Below are positions 36,203 through 45,628 of a DNA stretch of 64,000 bases, piece by piece (the stretch's first letter is position 1; each line of letters starts with the position of its first letter). The position numbers and the translations under genes are program-made. This DNA comes from Peribacillus saganii (GTDB taxonomy: Bacteria > Bacillota > Bacilli > Bacillales > DSM-1321), in contig NZ_QVTE01000056.1 in the NCBI RefSeq assembly GCF_003429095.1, positions 1 through 64,000 of the forward strand, read 5' to 3'. A model generated the notes under the pieces. That model had not been told where the DNA came from. It made no database searches and saw only the letters and a list, made by a program, of their open reading frames with translations.

Positions 36203-37483
36203 TTACACGTTTTGTTCCTTTAATGCAACTTTTCTCTCCATTTGTTCCTCTTCTTCAGGCAGTTTCATGAATTTCATTAAAACGGCTCCGCTAAAATATA
36301 GGATAGCGAATATCCAAATTACCCCTTCAGCACCAATACTATTGATGAACAAACCAACAATTGCCGGAGCGATGAAGTAAGACATCCCTGCTCCAAAGCT
36401 TACAATAGCCATTGCTGATCCTTTTTGATCGGGTGCTAAAGCAGTTACTAGCGCGGAAAGTGGTACGAAGCCACAAAGAACAATTCCAAAAATAATTGCC
36501 ACCAATGTCATGACCCAGAAATTATGGCCAACGATCTGCGGTGTATAAAATATTACCAATGTCATGACACCGCAGCCGACACTGCCGAGCCATTGAACTG
36601 TCCTGCGCCAGCCTAACCATCTGTCACTGATGTATGGGATGATCAGGTTAAATATGATGTTCGCAAACCAAAAGGTTCCCCAAATTGTCAGCCATTCTCC
36701 AGTGGTATAATTATATTCGGAAGCCAAATAAATAGGGAAAAAGATAGGAAGTGCCCCTACTCCGACTGAATTGATGATACGAACCAGTCCGCCAATTGCT
36801 ACTTTTGGCTTTTCAATGCAGACCGTAAATCCGCTCAATAGACTTTTAAGTTTATCCTTTGCGTCACCCTTGTTCTCGCTAACTTTGTCATTGCCGACAA
36901 CTAAAAGCCCAGCAATTCCGCCAACCAGAACCCAGATAACCGCACTCCACAACAGTCCCATATATCCAATGCGATCAGTCATGAAAGCAGGGAAATAACT
37001 TCCTACCACATACAGTCCGCCGCTCCATGCAGCCCAGAACAGGCCGACTGCCGTAGCCATAATTCGCTTCGGACTGCGATACGTTACCCACACTAAAAAC
37101 GAATAACAAAAGAAAGGATAGCCAATCCCACGGAGCGCATAGGTTGGAAGCATCGCTGCATAACTATGCTGCTTTAAACCTAATTCAATGAAAAGGATTT
37201 GGCCAATCAGCCAGGTGACCAGCCCGATAAGCATTACCTTTCTTGGCCCCCACATTTCCGTAAGCACTCCTGAAAAGTAAGCTGCAACCGCCAATACTGC
37301 TCCATAAGCTGTAAAAAGTGTTGCTGCCTGTTGAACGGTCAACCCCTGTTCAATTAAATAAGGAGACAGCCATGCATGTTCGAGACCATCACCAGCCATA
37401 AAGACAAGCATTGCGACAAAGCCCCAAACCATTTTTGTAGGCAGGCCGCCAATCGTACGTGTATTGTCTAAGCCTGGGTTCAT
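36203..37483 (-). CDS. MFS transporter, polyol/sugar permease (RbtT/CsbX type)
   Basis: 426 residues, 12 hydrophobic segments, with GDGLEHAWLSPYL near residue 31, WGPRKVMLIGLV, ALRGIGYPFFCYSFLVWV and the second-half WLGWRRTVQWLG. This matches the RbtT/DalT/CsbX subfamily, proton-coupled polyol and sugar carriers. It sits at the end of the catabolic island and offers a second uptake route beside the ABC importer. The substrate is unknown. A CcpA-like site lies about 400 bases upstream. Confidence 0.88.
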   Translation of the reverse strand: MNPGLDNTRTIGGLPTKMVWGFVAMLVFMAGDGLEHAWLSPYLIEQGLTVQQAATLFTAYGAVLAVAAYFSGVLTEMWGPRKVMLIGLVTWLIGQILFIELGLKQHSYAAMLPTYALRGIGYPFFCYSFLVWVTYRSPKRIMATAVGLFWAAWSGGLYVVGSYFPAFMTDRIGYMGLLWSAVIWVLVGGIAGLLVVGNDKVSENKGDAKDKLKSLLSGFTVCIEKPKVAIGGLVRIINSVGVGALPIFFPIYLASEYNYTTGEWLTIWGTFWFANIIFNLIIPYISDRWLGWRRTVQWLGSVGCGVMTLVIFYTPQIVGHNFWVMTLVAIIFGIVLCGFVPLSALVTALAPDQKGSAMAIVSFGAGMSYFIAPAIVGLFINSIGAEGVIWIFAILYFSGAVLMKFMKLPEEEEQMERKVALKEQNV

Positions 37484-37878
37484 TTCTTAACACCTCATTG
37501 TTGTAGTTTATTCCTTAGTTGCCAGGCACCCCTCATCGAGTGTCTACATTGGGTATAAACAAGAATTTATTAATTGCGCACAATTTAATTACTGCTTGAA
37601 TCCATTTTCCACTTGTTTTTCATAGATTTTCAAGATCGCATCGGTGCCACATTGAAATATGACAGATAAATTGAAAAATCCGACTAGGCGGGACATATAT
37701 TTGAACGGAAATACCAGAAATCAGAGCTTCCATTACATTCGTTATGAAAAAAGCACGAATCTTTTAATAATTTTTTTCTGGAAGACAAGGGAATGTTCCT
37801 TGGCTCCGTGACATACTGTTTTGTTTCTTAATTTCACTGATAACTTGTAATTATTATGATGGATATCATTATTTTTTG

Positions 37879-37892
37879 TGTAAACGTTTTCG
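37879..37892. promoter_or_regulatory. CcpA cre-like site
   Basis: TGTAAACGTTTTCG matches the catabolite-repression consensus TGNAANCGNTNNC with a mismatch at the last A. It differs from the local TGTAATCGATTACA operators. Confidence 0.5.
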
Positions 37893-37931
37893 TAAGTAAA
37901 TAAAAATTGCCGTTCCACATCAAAATCTTAA

Positions 37932-37954
37932 GGAGGCTGCTTGAAAGCAGCCCC
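37932..37954 (-). terminator. Hairpin after Gfo/Idh gene 1
   Basis: GGGGCTGCTT and AAGCAGCCTCC arms; the tail TTAAGATTTT is only moderately T-rich. It lies 34 bases past the stop. Confidence 0.5.
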
Positions 37955-37987
37955 TAGTACATTAAAATCTGCCCACTTTGTTTCTAT

Positions 37988-39151
37988 TTACAGCTTTACC
38001 CATTGACCTTTTTCAGCTGATTCAAGGATGGCATCCGCAATCAATTCGATTTGATATCCATCATTGAAGTTTGGGGAAGCTTGCGTGTCTTCTACAATCG
38101 CTTTAAAGAAGTCGTGAGTTTCAATGATTTTTGTTTCTCCGTAACCAATACCGAGTGCAGGAATTGGCCATAATGCTTCTCCATATGGTGTAGCCGGACC
38201 AGTATAAACTGTTCTAAAACCTTTTGCATCGCTTGGATCATCAGCGAAAGATACTTGAAGCTCGTCACGGCGCTCATAGTTGAAAACAAGGGAACCTTTT
38301 GTACCATGGATTTCAAAAGTAAGGAAGTTGTTGCGTCCCCATGCATTACGTGTTGCTTCAATCGTTCCGATTGCTCCGTTATCAAACTTAACCATTGTGA
38401 TGAACTCATCATCTACATCTACGGTTCCTTTTGGAGTATCTTCTGCACCACTCTTAACAGTACCAAGCTTGTCTACTCCGCCGGATTGTATTGGACGTTC
38501 CGGAATCCATGTTTTTGTCATGGCATTTACGTCTGTAATTTCCCCAACAAGATAGCGGGCAAAATCAACTACGTGTGTTCCGATATCACCTAAAGCTCCA
38601 GATCCGGCAATTTTCTTCTGGAAACGCCATGAAAGCGGTGAGTTTGGATCAGCAGACCAATCTTGCAGATATGTGCCGCGGAAGCTGAGGATTTCTCCGA
38701 TTCTTCCTTCTTCAATATATTTTTTAGCAAGTGCAACAGCAGGGGTTCTTCTATAATTAAAAGCAACCGCATGTTTTACGCCTGCAGCTTGTACAGCTTC
38801 CAGCATAGTTTTTGCTTCTTCCGCACCGAGGGCAAGCGGTTTTTCAGAAATAATATGTTTTCCGGCTTTTGCCGCGGCAATTGCAATTTCAGCGTGAGTA
38901 TTGTTTGGAGTACAAATGTCAATGATATCGATTTCCGGATCGTTGACTACCGCTCTCCAATCAGTTGAGTAATTATCAAATCCTAATTTTGCAGCTGCAT
39001 CTTTTGCCAATTCTTCATTAACATCCACAACTGTGTGGCGGTGCGGGATTGCCGGTGCCGGCCAGAAAAACATTGGCATTGCTGCATATGCAAGTGCATG
39101 CGCTTTCCCCATAAATCCTCCGCCAATCATACCTACGTTCAATTTTTTCAT
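37988..39151 (-). CDS. Gfo/Idh/MocA oxidoreductase 1
   Basis: 387 residues. N-terminal Rossmann motif GMIGGGFMGKAHA (7-19), then the catalytic Lys104 in SEKPLAL and the Asp189/His193 pair in GALGDIGTHVVDF. The family oxidises or reduces a sugar hydroxyl with NAD(P), including inositol, anhydrosugars and 3-keto-glycosides. In the island it is paired with a second Gfo/Idh and two TIM-barrel proteins. The start follows GAGGAGG. Which of the two oxidises and which reduces cannot be read from sequence. Confidence 0.9.
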   Translation of the reverse strand: MKKLNVGMIGGGFMGKAHALAYAAMPMFFWPAPAIPHRHTVVDVNEELAKDAAAKLGFDNYSTDWRAVVNDPEIDIIDICTPNNTHAEIAIAAAKAGKHIISEKPLALGAEEAKTMLEAVQAAGVKHAVAFNYRRTPAVALAKKYIEEGRIGEILSFRGTYLQDWSADPNSPLSWRFQKKIAGSGALGDIGTHVVDFARYLVGEITDVNAMTKTWIPERPIQSGGVDKLGTVKSGAEDTPKGTVDVDDEFITMVKFDNGAIGTIEATRNAWGRNNFLTFEIHGTKGSLVFNYERRDELQVSFADDPSDAKGFRTVYTGPATPYGEALWPIPALGIGYGETKIIETHDFFKAIVEDTQASPNFNDGYQIELIADAILESAEKGQWVKL

Positions 39152-39230
39152 GATTTTGTCCTCCTCTAAATTAACTGATAATGATTTAAGTTATTCTGTC
39201 ATATATTCATGAAACTTCTGGATTATTTAC

Positions 39231-40037
39231 CTACACAAGGTCCGCCAAAAACTTACGGCTAATTTCAGCGCCTTTTTTTGGATCAGCATAGCTGTCTAAC
39301 TCTACAGTAATCCAGCCGTCATAGCTTGCTTCATTTAGAACTTTCAGCATTTCATCAAATTTTTGATTTCCTTCGCCTAATGGCAAAAACTCACCGTCTT
39401 TATAATCTTTAAAATGTACGTATTTAATACGATCTGCGTATTTTTTAATAACCTCAACCGGATCTCCGCCGCCTGCTTCAATATGAGCAGTGTCCGGCAC
39501 TAAATTTATCTTTGTTAATGGCATAAGTTTATCTAGCTGTTCAGGAGCTTGGACACATGTACCAAGATGCGGATGATAGCTTGGTACAAGGTTGTATTTT
39601 TCAGCGATCTCTATAACTGTGTTAAGAGCATCCCCTAATGCTTTGTAATCGCTCTCTTTAACGCCATTGCTACGGATGGCTCCACCGCCGATAACAAGAT
39701 GTTCGGCGCCTAGTTCAGAAGCAAATGCGGCAACGCTTTCAATTTTGGCCAATTCTTCTTCTAATATGTCAGGAAAAATAAAGTTTCCACCGGTATACAC
39801 GCCAACAAATTTCAAAGAGAGTTCATTCATTAGTGACTTGAATTCTTCTTTCTTATCTATATACTGCATTAGGTTTCCATCAAATAGTTCGAAACCTTCA
39901 TACCCTGCAGCTGCAATATCCCTTAGTGCTTCTTCTGTAGAACCTGGAGTAAGATAATACAGATCCTTTACTGAAGTAACGCCGGCAGGATGGCCAACTA
40001 CGCCGCCCCATGTATTTGTTTGATAGCCTAGTTTCAT
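39231..40037 (-). CDS. TIM-barrel sugar isomerase/epimerase-like protein 1
   Basis: 268 residues of the AP-endonuclease-2 / sugar phosphate isomerase family (IolE, IolI relatives). The metal-ligand pattern is visible: GYEGFELFDGN (Glu), PSYHPHLGT (His), LVPDTAHIEAGG (Asp, His), YVHFKDYK (His) and WITVELDSY (Glu). Members isomerise, dehydrate or eliminate on keto-sugars. Ribosome site GGAGGG. Two TGTAATCGATTACA operators lie upstream. Confidence 0.88.
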   Translation of the reverse strand: MKLGYQTNTWGGVVGHPAGVTSVKDLYYLTPGSTEEALRDIAAAGYEGFELFDGNLMQYIDKKEEFKSLMNELSLKFVGVYTGGNFIFPDILEEELAKIESVAAFASELGAEHLVIGGGAIRSNGVKESDYKALGDALNTVIEIAEKYNLVPSYHPHLGTCVQAPEQLDKLMPLTKINLVPDTAHIEAGGGDPVEVIKKYADRIKYVHFKDYKDGEFLPLGEGNQKFDEMLKVLNEASYDGWITVELDSYADPKKGAEISRKFLADLV

Positions 40038-40072
40038 TATTTATCCCTCCACTATTATTTAAAAAGGTTTTG

Positions 40073-40117
40073 TTATGAATTGAAGCTGCGTGCCGCCTCA
40101 CCTCCTAAGGTCTTCAT
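40073..40117 (-). CDS. Possible leader mini-ORF (14 codons)
   Basis: MKTLGGEAARSFNS in the leader of the preceding TIM-barrel gene. Its DNA (ATGAAGACCTTAGGAGG) resembles a second mini-ORF before the substrate-binding protein at 48586-48627. Each holds an internal AGGAGG. Translation is unproven. Confidence 0.25.
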   Translation of the reverse strand: MKTLGGEAARSFNS

Positions 40118-40160
40118 AACATCACAGATTGTTAGTCATCTGAATGTATCCCGAAAAACA

Positions 40161-40174
40161 TGTAATCGATTACA
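40161..40174. promoter_or_regulatory. Operator TGTAATCGATTACA (1)
   Basis: Perfect 14-bp palindrome, 124 bases before the TIM-barrel gene 1 start. Paired with another at 40310. Likely bound by the local LacI-family regulator; it also fits the loose CcpA consensus. Confidence 0.8.
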
Positions 40175-40309
40175 TCAACTTTTAAAAAAAGATTGATAAT
40201 ATTCACAAACACATATCATTCATTTTTTTGTCTTTTAGTATAATGATACCGTTTTCAGCCTTCATATCGATTGAACATTGTTTGAACAATTAATACTGTA
40301 TGAAACTAT

Positions 40310-40323
40310 TGTAATCGATTACA
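40310..40323. promoter_or_regulatory. Operator TGTAATCGATTACA (2)
   Basis: Second perfect copy, 149 bases from the first, a spacing that allows DNA looping. Confidence 0.8.
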
Positions 40324-40445
40324 TTGATAAATACAATCTTTTTATCTTACTTTTTAATTTCCTTTTTTGGACAAATTACAATTCTATCAATCTATAAATA
40401 ACACTGCCTCATTTTAGCAGCTCTGTTGTTTATAGATGAAGAACC

Positions 40446-41417
40446 TTACGCCCACCACATTTCTGTCATTTGTTCCTTGAACATCACGCTTTTAAGCAAG
40501 CCGATTGCCTTACCTAGGCCTTCATCAACGGAAGCAAGCATATCCTCATGCTCAATTGATATCACATAGTCATAACCTATAGCCCGAAGAGTACTTACGA
40601 TATCCTTCCATGCCTTTTCATCCTGGCCATATCCTACTGACCTGAATGACCATGAACGGTTTACAATATCACTGTAATGCTTGGTATCCAAAACACCGTT
40701 AACTTGAATATTAGCTTGATCCAAATACGTATCTTTGGCGTGAACATGAAAAATTGCTTTTTCCTGTCCAAGTTTTTTTATGGCCTCTACCGGATTTATT
40801 CCCTGCCAAATAAGATGGCTTGGATCAAAATTCGCACCAATTACTGGTCCTACATTCGCTCTTAATTTCAATAATGTTTCAGGATTATAAACCACAAACC
40901 CCGGATGCATTTCAAACGCAATCTGGTTGATTCCATGAGACTCGGCATACTTTGCTTCTTCTTTCCAATAAGGTATTACTATCTCATTCCACTGCCAATT
41001 TAGAATTTCTGTATACTCAGGTGGCCAGGAACACGTTACCCAGTTTGGAAATTTTGCGCCAGGATGGTCGCCAGGACATCCCGAAAAACCATTAATTACT
41101 GGAATCTCTAACCGTTCTGCCAGCAAGACAGTTTTTTTCCAGACTTCATGTGATTCTTTTGCTACCTTTTTATCTGGATGAAGAGGGTTGCCATGACAAC
41201 TTAAACCACTAATCGTCAACCCCCTGCTATTGACTGCATTTTGGAATAACTTTAATTTTTCCGGGCTGTTTAATAACTCATCCGGGTTACAATGGCTGTT
41301 CCCCGGATAATTACCTGTCCCCAATTCAACTGTCTCTACTCCCATTTCAGCAAGCTTATCCAGCATTGCTTCAAAAGGCAGATTCTGATAAAGCGGAGTA
41401 AATACACCTAGTTTCAT
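40446..41417 (-). CDS. TIM-barrel sugar isomerase/epimerase-like protein 2
   Basis: 323 residues of the same superfamily as its neighbour but longer and only distantly similar. The barrel has MGVETVELGTGNY, FEMHPGFVVYNP (Glu, His), GANFDPSHLIWQG (Asp, His), FHVHAKDT (His) and VISIEHEDM (Glu). The ATG at 41417 overlaps the stop of Gfo/Idh 2 (ATGA) and is 7 bases after AGGAGG. Coupled translation makes it and Gfo/Idh 2 one functional unit. Confidence 0.88.
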   Translation of the reverse strand: MKLGVFTPLYQNLPFEAMLDKLAEMGVETVELGTGNYPGNSHCNPDELLNSPEKLKLFQNAVNSRGLTISGLSCHGNPLHPDKKVAKESHEVWKKTVLLAERLEIPVINGFSGCPGDHPGAKFPNWVTCSWPPEYTEILNWQWNEIVIPYWKEEAKYAESHGINQIAFEMHPGFVVYNPETLLKLRANVGPVIGANFDPSHLIWQGINPVEAIKKLGQEKAIFHVHAKDTYLDQANIQVNGVLDTKHYSDIVNRSWSFRSVGYGQDEKAWKDIVSTLRAIGYDYVISIEHEDMLASVDEGLGKAIGLLKSVMFKEQMTEMWWA

Positions 41418-42586
41418 GATTGAACCTCCTGTTGAACTTTTACCCATTTTTGCTGTTGATGGCTTTCCAGAATCGCATCAGTAATGCACATTGAAATATG
41501 ACCATCTTCAAATGTCGCAAAATTTGTTTTATCCTTCGCCGGATCTTTGCCTTCTCTAATGAAGGTATAATAATTCAGCATCATATTTTTTAAAGCATCT
41601 GGCCAGCCTTCATTATGGCCGCCAGGATGATGGATCGCTGATCTTGCTTCCGGTGAAAACAGAGCTGCGTCGGCGAGAAGCATTTCATTTGGATTGTCTC
41701 TATGACCAATCCACAGCTTTTCAGGTTCTTCCTGATTCCAGAATGCAGAGCTTTTGCTTCCGGAAATTTCAAAGCTAAGTCTGTTTTTCCGTCCAGCACT
41801 TACTTGTGATACTGTAAATACACCTTTTGATCCATCTTCAAAGCGGACAAGCACGGATGCATAGTCCTCTGTATGAATCGGAACATCTTCATATATGACT
41901 TCTTCAGTGTTCTGTGCGCCAAATGTAGCTACATTCGACATTGGCTTCTTTCTTACCGGAATCACTGTGGCTAAATCGGCAAATACCTCGACTATTTTTT
42001 TCCCGGTCACATATTGAACGGTGTCGCACCAATGGGAACCGATGTCCGCGACAGCACGTGTTTTGCCGCCTACCTCAGGGGCTAAGCGCCAATTATAATC
42101 TGTTTCATACAAAAGCCAATCCTGCAGATAGCTTCCATGGACCAAATTCACCTTGCCCAGATCTCCGTGTCCGATTTTTGCATGAAGGTTTTGCACGCTA
42201 GGGAACTGTCTGTAATTAAAGTTAACACCGTGGACGACACCATGCTCTTGTGCCAATGCCAGTAACTCGGCGGATTCTTTGCTGTCCATAGCGAGCGGTT
42301 TTTCAGATAGCACATGCTTACCTGCCAAGATAATCTCTCTATTAATCTCAAAGTGGAGATTGTTCGGCGTACAATTATGGACAACCTGAATTTCACTGTC
42401 CTTCAGCATGTCGCGGAAATCGCCATACGCTTTTGGAATTCCAAGTTCAGCCGCTTTTTTTTCCGCTGATTCCTGGCTGCTCCCCGCCAGAGCCACTACT
42501 TCTACAAAACCAAGCCTTCTGATTGCTTCAATATGAGTTGGTCCGATAAAACCCGTTCCGATAACTCCCACTTTAATTTTTTCCAT
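41414..42586 (-). CDS. Gfo/Idh/MocA oxidoreductase 2
   Basis: 390 residues. Rossmann motif GVIGTGFIGPTH (7-18), catalytic Lys96 in SEKPLAM, and Asp181/His185 in VADIGSHWCDT. Only moderately similar to Gfo/Idh 1 although both share NFNYR and YLQDW segments, which suggests related substrates and opposite or sequential reactions. Ribosome site GAGGAGG. Two operators lie upstream at 42678 and 42753. Confidence 0.9.
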   Translation of the reverse strand: MEKIKVGVIGTGFIGPTHIEAIRRLGFVEVVALAGSSQESAEKKAAELGIPKAYGDFRDMLKDSEIQVVHNCTPNNLHFEINREIILAGKHVLSEKPLAMDSKESAELLALAQEHGVVHGVNFNYRQFPSVQNLHAKIGHGDLGKVNLVHGSYLQDWLLYETDYNWRLAPEVGGKTRAVADIGSHWCDTVQYVTGKKIVEVFADLATVIPVRKKPMSNVATFGAQNTEEVIYEDVPIHTEDYASVLVRFEDGSKGVFTVSQVSAGRKNRLSFEISGSKSSAFWNQEEPEKLWIGHRDNPNEMLLADAALFSPEARSAIHHPGGHNEGWPDALKNMMLNYYTFIREGKDPAKDKTNFATFEDGHISMCITDAILESHQQQKWVKVQQEVQS

Positions 42587-42677
42587 TGGTTGTCCTCCTC
42601 ATTACCATACTAGTGCTCTATAATACGTATTTGCCATCAGACATGTAAGTTATTCTATTTCGAGACTAAGAATTAGT

Positions 42678-42691
42678 TGTAATCGATTACA
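42678..42691. promoter_or_regulatory. Operator TGTAATCGATTACA (3)
   Basis: Perfect palindrome, 92 bases before Gfo/Idh 2. Confidence 0.8.
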
Positions 42692-42752
42692 TTTTAATAA
42701 AAAAATTTTTTCACTAGTGTTATATTGTTGCTTGATCAATCTATATGTTTAT

Positions 42753-42766
42753 TGTAATCGATTACA
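42753..42766. promoter_or_regulatory. Operator TGTAATCGATTACA (4)
   Basis: Perfect palindrome, 75 bases from operator 3. The rest of the 380-base gap (42587-42966) holds no gene. Confidence 0.8.
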
Positions 42767-42966
42767 TTTAATCAAGCAACACTTTTGCATTGTTTTTTCA
42801 AAGCCTTTTGCAAAATACCGCTCTTATATCCGGCAGACATAATGTAAGGCTGACCAAAAGCTATGTATAGGTCAGCCCACCTTAGCGTATTCTTGTTAAT
42901 TTGTATCGAAAACGACTTAATAACTACACAAACCCACCATGCGACGCGAATTTTAATTGTCTCTTT

Positions 42967-43767
42967 TTATTGACTTGCTACAGAACCGCCATCTACACGG
43001 AGGTTGACTCCATTAATAAAGGAAGCTTGACTTGATGCAAGGTACACTACTGCGGAAGCCACTTCTTCTACTGTTCCTGGACGTTTTACTTCAACATGAG
43101 GCCTATTTTCCTTTAAAAATTGCAAAACCGCGTCCTCATAGGTTATTTTCTGTTTTTCGGCATTATCTTTTAACAGGTTCTCCAGCATTGGAGTCATAAT
43201 GAAAGCCGGAGAAACGGTATTTACTAAAATTCCCTGATCGGCATATGCTTTGGATAGGCTTTTCGTAAAATTATTAAGCGCCGCTTTTGAAGCATTATAA
43301 TGAGGCATAAATGCATCGGGCTGCATGCCAGATTCCGAAGATATATTAATAATCCGACCGTATTTTTCTTTTTTCATATAAGGGATTACCGCTTTTGTTA
43401 TGCGCACCGCTCCAAATAGGTTAATATCAAAAAGCCTCTGCCAGTCCTCTATTTCCAAGGATTCAAAATCATCAAAGCCACTCGCGACACCTGCATTATT
43501 GACAAGAATATCAATTGTTTTGTAGCGTTCAATAGCTCCTGAAACCAGTTTGTCCACATCATCCTGTTTGGATAAATCCGCTTGAATTGAAAGGACGCTT
43601 CCACCGCTCTGCTTTATTTCAGTTTCTGCTTCGTTCAAAGCTTCGATGCCCCGGCCACAGATAACAACATTGGCTCCTTCAGCTGCCAAAGCCTTTGCAA
43701 TGGCTTTACCAATTCCCTTGCTTCCCCCGGTTACAAGGGCTGTTTTGTTCTCTAAATCCAGCTTCAC
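42967..43767 (-). CDS. Short-chain dehydrogenase/reductase
   Basis: 266 residues of the classical SDR type. Cofactor motif TGGSKGIG (13-20), NNAG (90-93), catalytic Ser144, Tyr157 and Lys161 in HYNASKAAL, and a C-terminal GVNLRVDGGSVASQ. Closest to glucose-1-dehydrogenase-like sugar SDRs. The start overlaps the stop of the ABM gene by four bases. Its role is probably an oxidation or reduction step of the island's pathway. Confidence 0.88.
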   Translation of the reverse strand: MKLDLENKTALVTGGSKGIGKAIAKALAAEGANVVICGRGIEALNEAETEIKQSGGSVLSIQADLSKQDDVDKLVSGAIERYKTIDILVNNAGVASGFDDFESLEIEDWQRLFDINLFGAVRITKAVIPYMKKEKYGRIINISSESGMQPDAFMPHYNASKAALNNFTKSLSKAYADQGILVNTVSPAFIMTPMLENLLKDNAEKQKITYEDAVLQFLKENRPHVEVKRPGTVEEVASAVVYLASSQASFINGVNLRVDGGSVASQ

Positions 43768-44084
43768 TCGTTATCATTCCTTTCATCATCTTTATTCAAA
43801 GCTGATGCTTCGAAAGATTCTACATATATGGCTTCAAGCAAAAAGCACTCTATATCCTTAACGAAAGATGTAAAATGAGCAGTTTCTTCATGTACCTGAA
43901 TAGCTTCTTGATCTTTCCACTTCTCTACAAACACAAAAGAATTTAACTGGTCCGGTTTCTCAAAAAATTCATAGGTTATATTTCCCTCTTCAGCTTGAGA
44001 TGGCGCCATTACCTGTTTAACATGTTCAAGAAATTCTTGACGCTGTTTCGGATCAACCTTGAAATATGCGTGAATGATTATCAT
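43764..44084 (-). CDS. ABM-domain protein (putative monooxygenase or isomerase)
   Basis: 106 residues of the YgiN/LsrG-like antibiotic biosynthesis monooxygenase fold: IIIHAYFKVDPKQRQEFLEH at the start, then EEGNITYEFFEKPD, FVFVEKWKDQEAIQVHEET and HFTSF. Such small dimers oxidise quinols or isomerise phosphosugars. The ATG at 44084 is 8 bases after GGAGGA. Translationally coupled to the SDR. Confidence 0.82.
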   Translation of the reverse strand: MIIIHAYFKVDPKQRQEFLEHVKQVMAPSQAEEGNITYEFFEKPDQLNSFVFVEKWKDQEAIQVHEETAHFTSFVKDIECFLLEAIYVESFEASALNKDDERNDNE

Positions 44085-44203
44085 GCAGGGTTCCTCCTCC
44101 TCCTGAGTTTCATATACGTAATACATATTATCTCCTAATTACTAAATAAAGTCTTACATTCAGCTTGATGCCTAAGCAGCTTATCCGTTTCTTAGTAAAT
44201 TGT

Positions 44204-44473
44204 CAGAAAAGCGCAAGCGCCCGACTAAGGAACCGACTAACTTCTGCCACGTCCTGTGCCAAACGTCGACGTCAGCACATCCTCACAAAGCTGCCGCTTT
44301 GTTTCGTGCGAGGTATCGCTGACGAAGTGTTCCTTGTCCTGTGCAAGTCTGACAGAGTTGTGACGGCTTTTGGTCACAATACAGCATAAGACAAGCTGAC
44401 AGAGGACCCTTTTTGCCTTCAGAAGCGATTGTTTTTGACCTCGACGGGCTGGGCGCTGAAGCTAGACATCATC
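44204..44473 (+). repeat. Interspersed non-coding repeat, copy 4 (longest)
   Basis: Starts GAAAAGCGCAAGCGCCC, contains ACATCCTCACAAAGCTG, CGCTTTGTTTCGTGCGAG and TATCGCTGACGAAG, and ends CTGGGCGCTGAAGCTAGACA. The ends form a terminal inverted repeat (GCGCCC/GGGCGC). It lies between the ABM/SDR unit and the ABC operon; the rest of this 570-base gap has no gene. Confidence 0.8.
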
Positions 44474-44588
44474 CGATATCCATTTATGAGGTGAATCCTT
44501 TGCGTCATCACTGGCCATTTGTATCACAAAATTTTTATCTAATTCAATCTAGTATCAAATAAGAATCGAGTATGAACCAGCAGCAACA

Positions 44589-44624
44589 GAGGATGTTCCC
44601 AAATAGGGCACCCTCTGTTTGAAA
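44589..44624 (-). terminator. Weak terminator of the ABC operon
   Basis: CAGAGG...CCC and GGG...CCTCTG arms with internal mismatch; little T follows. Placed 32 bases past the permease stop. Confidence 0.35.
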
Positions 44625-44655
44625 ATCTATGCTATGCGCATTTCACAGTCAGTCC

Positions 44656-45627
44656 TTATCGTTTAATCGTTTTACGACCGATAGCAACTGCTAAAATAAT
44701 AATCAAACCTCTGACAATCATTTGTTGGCTAACGTCAAGTCCCATGATGATTAGCCCATTATTTATCGTACCTATCATTAAGGATCCAATAACTGTCCCT
44801 ACAACTGTTCCTACTCCGCCAGCAAGGGCCGTTCCGCCCAGAATGACAGCAGCAATAACGGAAAGCTCATCGCCTTCACCAAATGTATACCGGCCTGCCT
44901 GCATACGGCCTGCGTATAAAATACCTGCGAACCCGGCTGCTAATCCTGTACCGATAAATACCATCAGTTTAACTTTCGCGGTTTTTACCCCAGAGAATTT
45001 AGCGGCGCTTTCATTACCGCCTGTAGCAAGAGTTTGTCTGCCAAATGAAGTTTTTCGCAGCAGAATATGTCCCACTAATGCAAATACAAAAGTCCAAACC
45101 AGCAAAATCGGAATCGGGCCAAGATCACCGGAACCGAAAAAGAAATTGAAGTTTTGGTCAAGAATCGGTACAGGTGCTGTATTGGTGGACCACATCGCCA
45201 ATCCCCGGACAATTCCCATCATCCCAAGTGTAACAAGGAAAGAAGGGATAGCTACTTTTGTAATAAGAAGACCGTTAATGAGCCCAATTAAAATTCCAGT
45301 TCCCAAGCCAACAACAACGCCGCCAAAAAGTCCAAATCCGGCTTGTATGGCCAATGCTGTAGTCAAAGAAGCCAAGGCTGTGATGGAACCAACCGATAAG
45401 TCAATTTCACCGGTGCTGATAACAAATGTCATAGCGACTGCCATGATTGAAATCATAGCCGTTTGACGGAAAATATTCATTAAATTTTGCGATGATAAAA
45501 AGCCTTCATCAAATAAACTAATAGAGAAATAGACGAGAACACCTACGAAGGCAATATATACAATATAGTCCCGCCAATCAAATGTTTTTCCAGATTTATA
45601 AGGTGCTGCATTTATGGGATCCTTCAT
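44656..45627 (-). CDS. Sugar ABC transporter permease (RbsC type)
   Basis: 323 residues with about 8-10 membrane segments; the EAA-like loop is near FSGVKTAKVKLMVF, and GGNESAAKFSG and ALAGGVGTVVGTVIG are typical of ribose-type permeases. ATG 45627 is 7 bases after AAGGAT, only two bases past the ATPase stop, so a longer start at 45648 overlapping the ATPase is less likely. It is the membrane channel of the importer formed with the two genes upstream. Confidence 0.92.
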   Translation of the reverse strand: MKDPINAAPYKSGKTFDWRDYIVYIAFVGVLVYFSISLFDEGFLSSQNLMNIFRQTAMISIMAVAMTFVISTGEIDLSVGSITALASLTTALAIQAGFGLFGGVVVGLGTGILIGLINGLLITKVAIPSFLVTLGMMGIVRGLAMWSTNTAPVPILDQNFNFFFGSGDLGPIPILLVWTFVFALVGHILLRKTSFGRQTLATGGNESAAKFSGVKTAKVKLMVFIGTGLAAGFAGILYAGRMQAGRYTFGEGDELSVIAAVILGGTALAGGVGTVVGTVIGSLMIGTINNGLIIMGLDVSQQMIVRGLIIILAVAIGRKTIKR

Positions 45628-45628
45628 T

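Larger units (their letters stand above)
37484..37987. other. Gap upstream of the MFS gene
   Basis: Holds the MFS promoter region, a cre-like site and the likely terminator of the first Gfo/Idh gene. No ORF. Confidence 0.5.

Noticed and set aside
44165..44389. 74-codon plus-strand frame before the ABC operon
   Set aside because: Lies within interspersed repeat copy 4; not conserved between copies.
44744..45466. 240-codon plus-strand open frame across the ABC permease
   Set aside because: Shadow of the permease (antisense of hydrophobic codons gives Pro/Ala/Thr-rich frames). No start signal.
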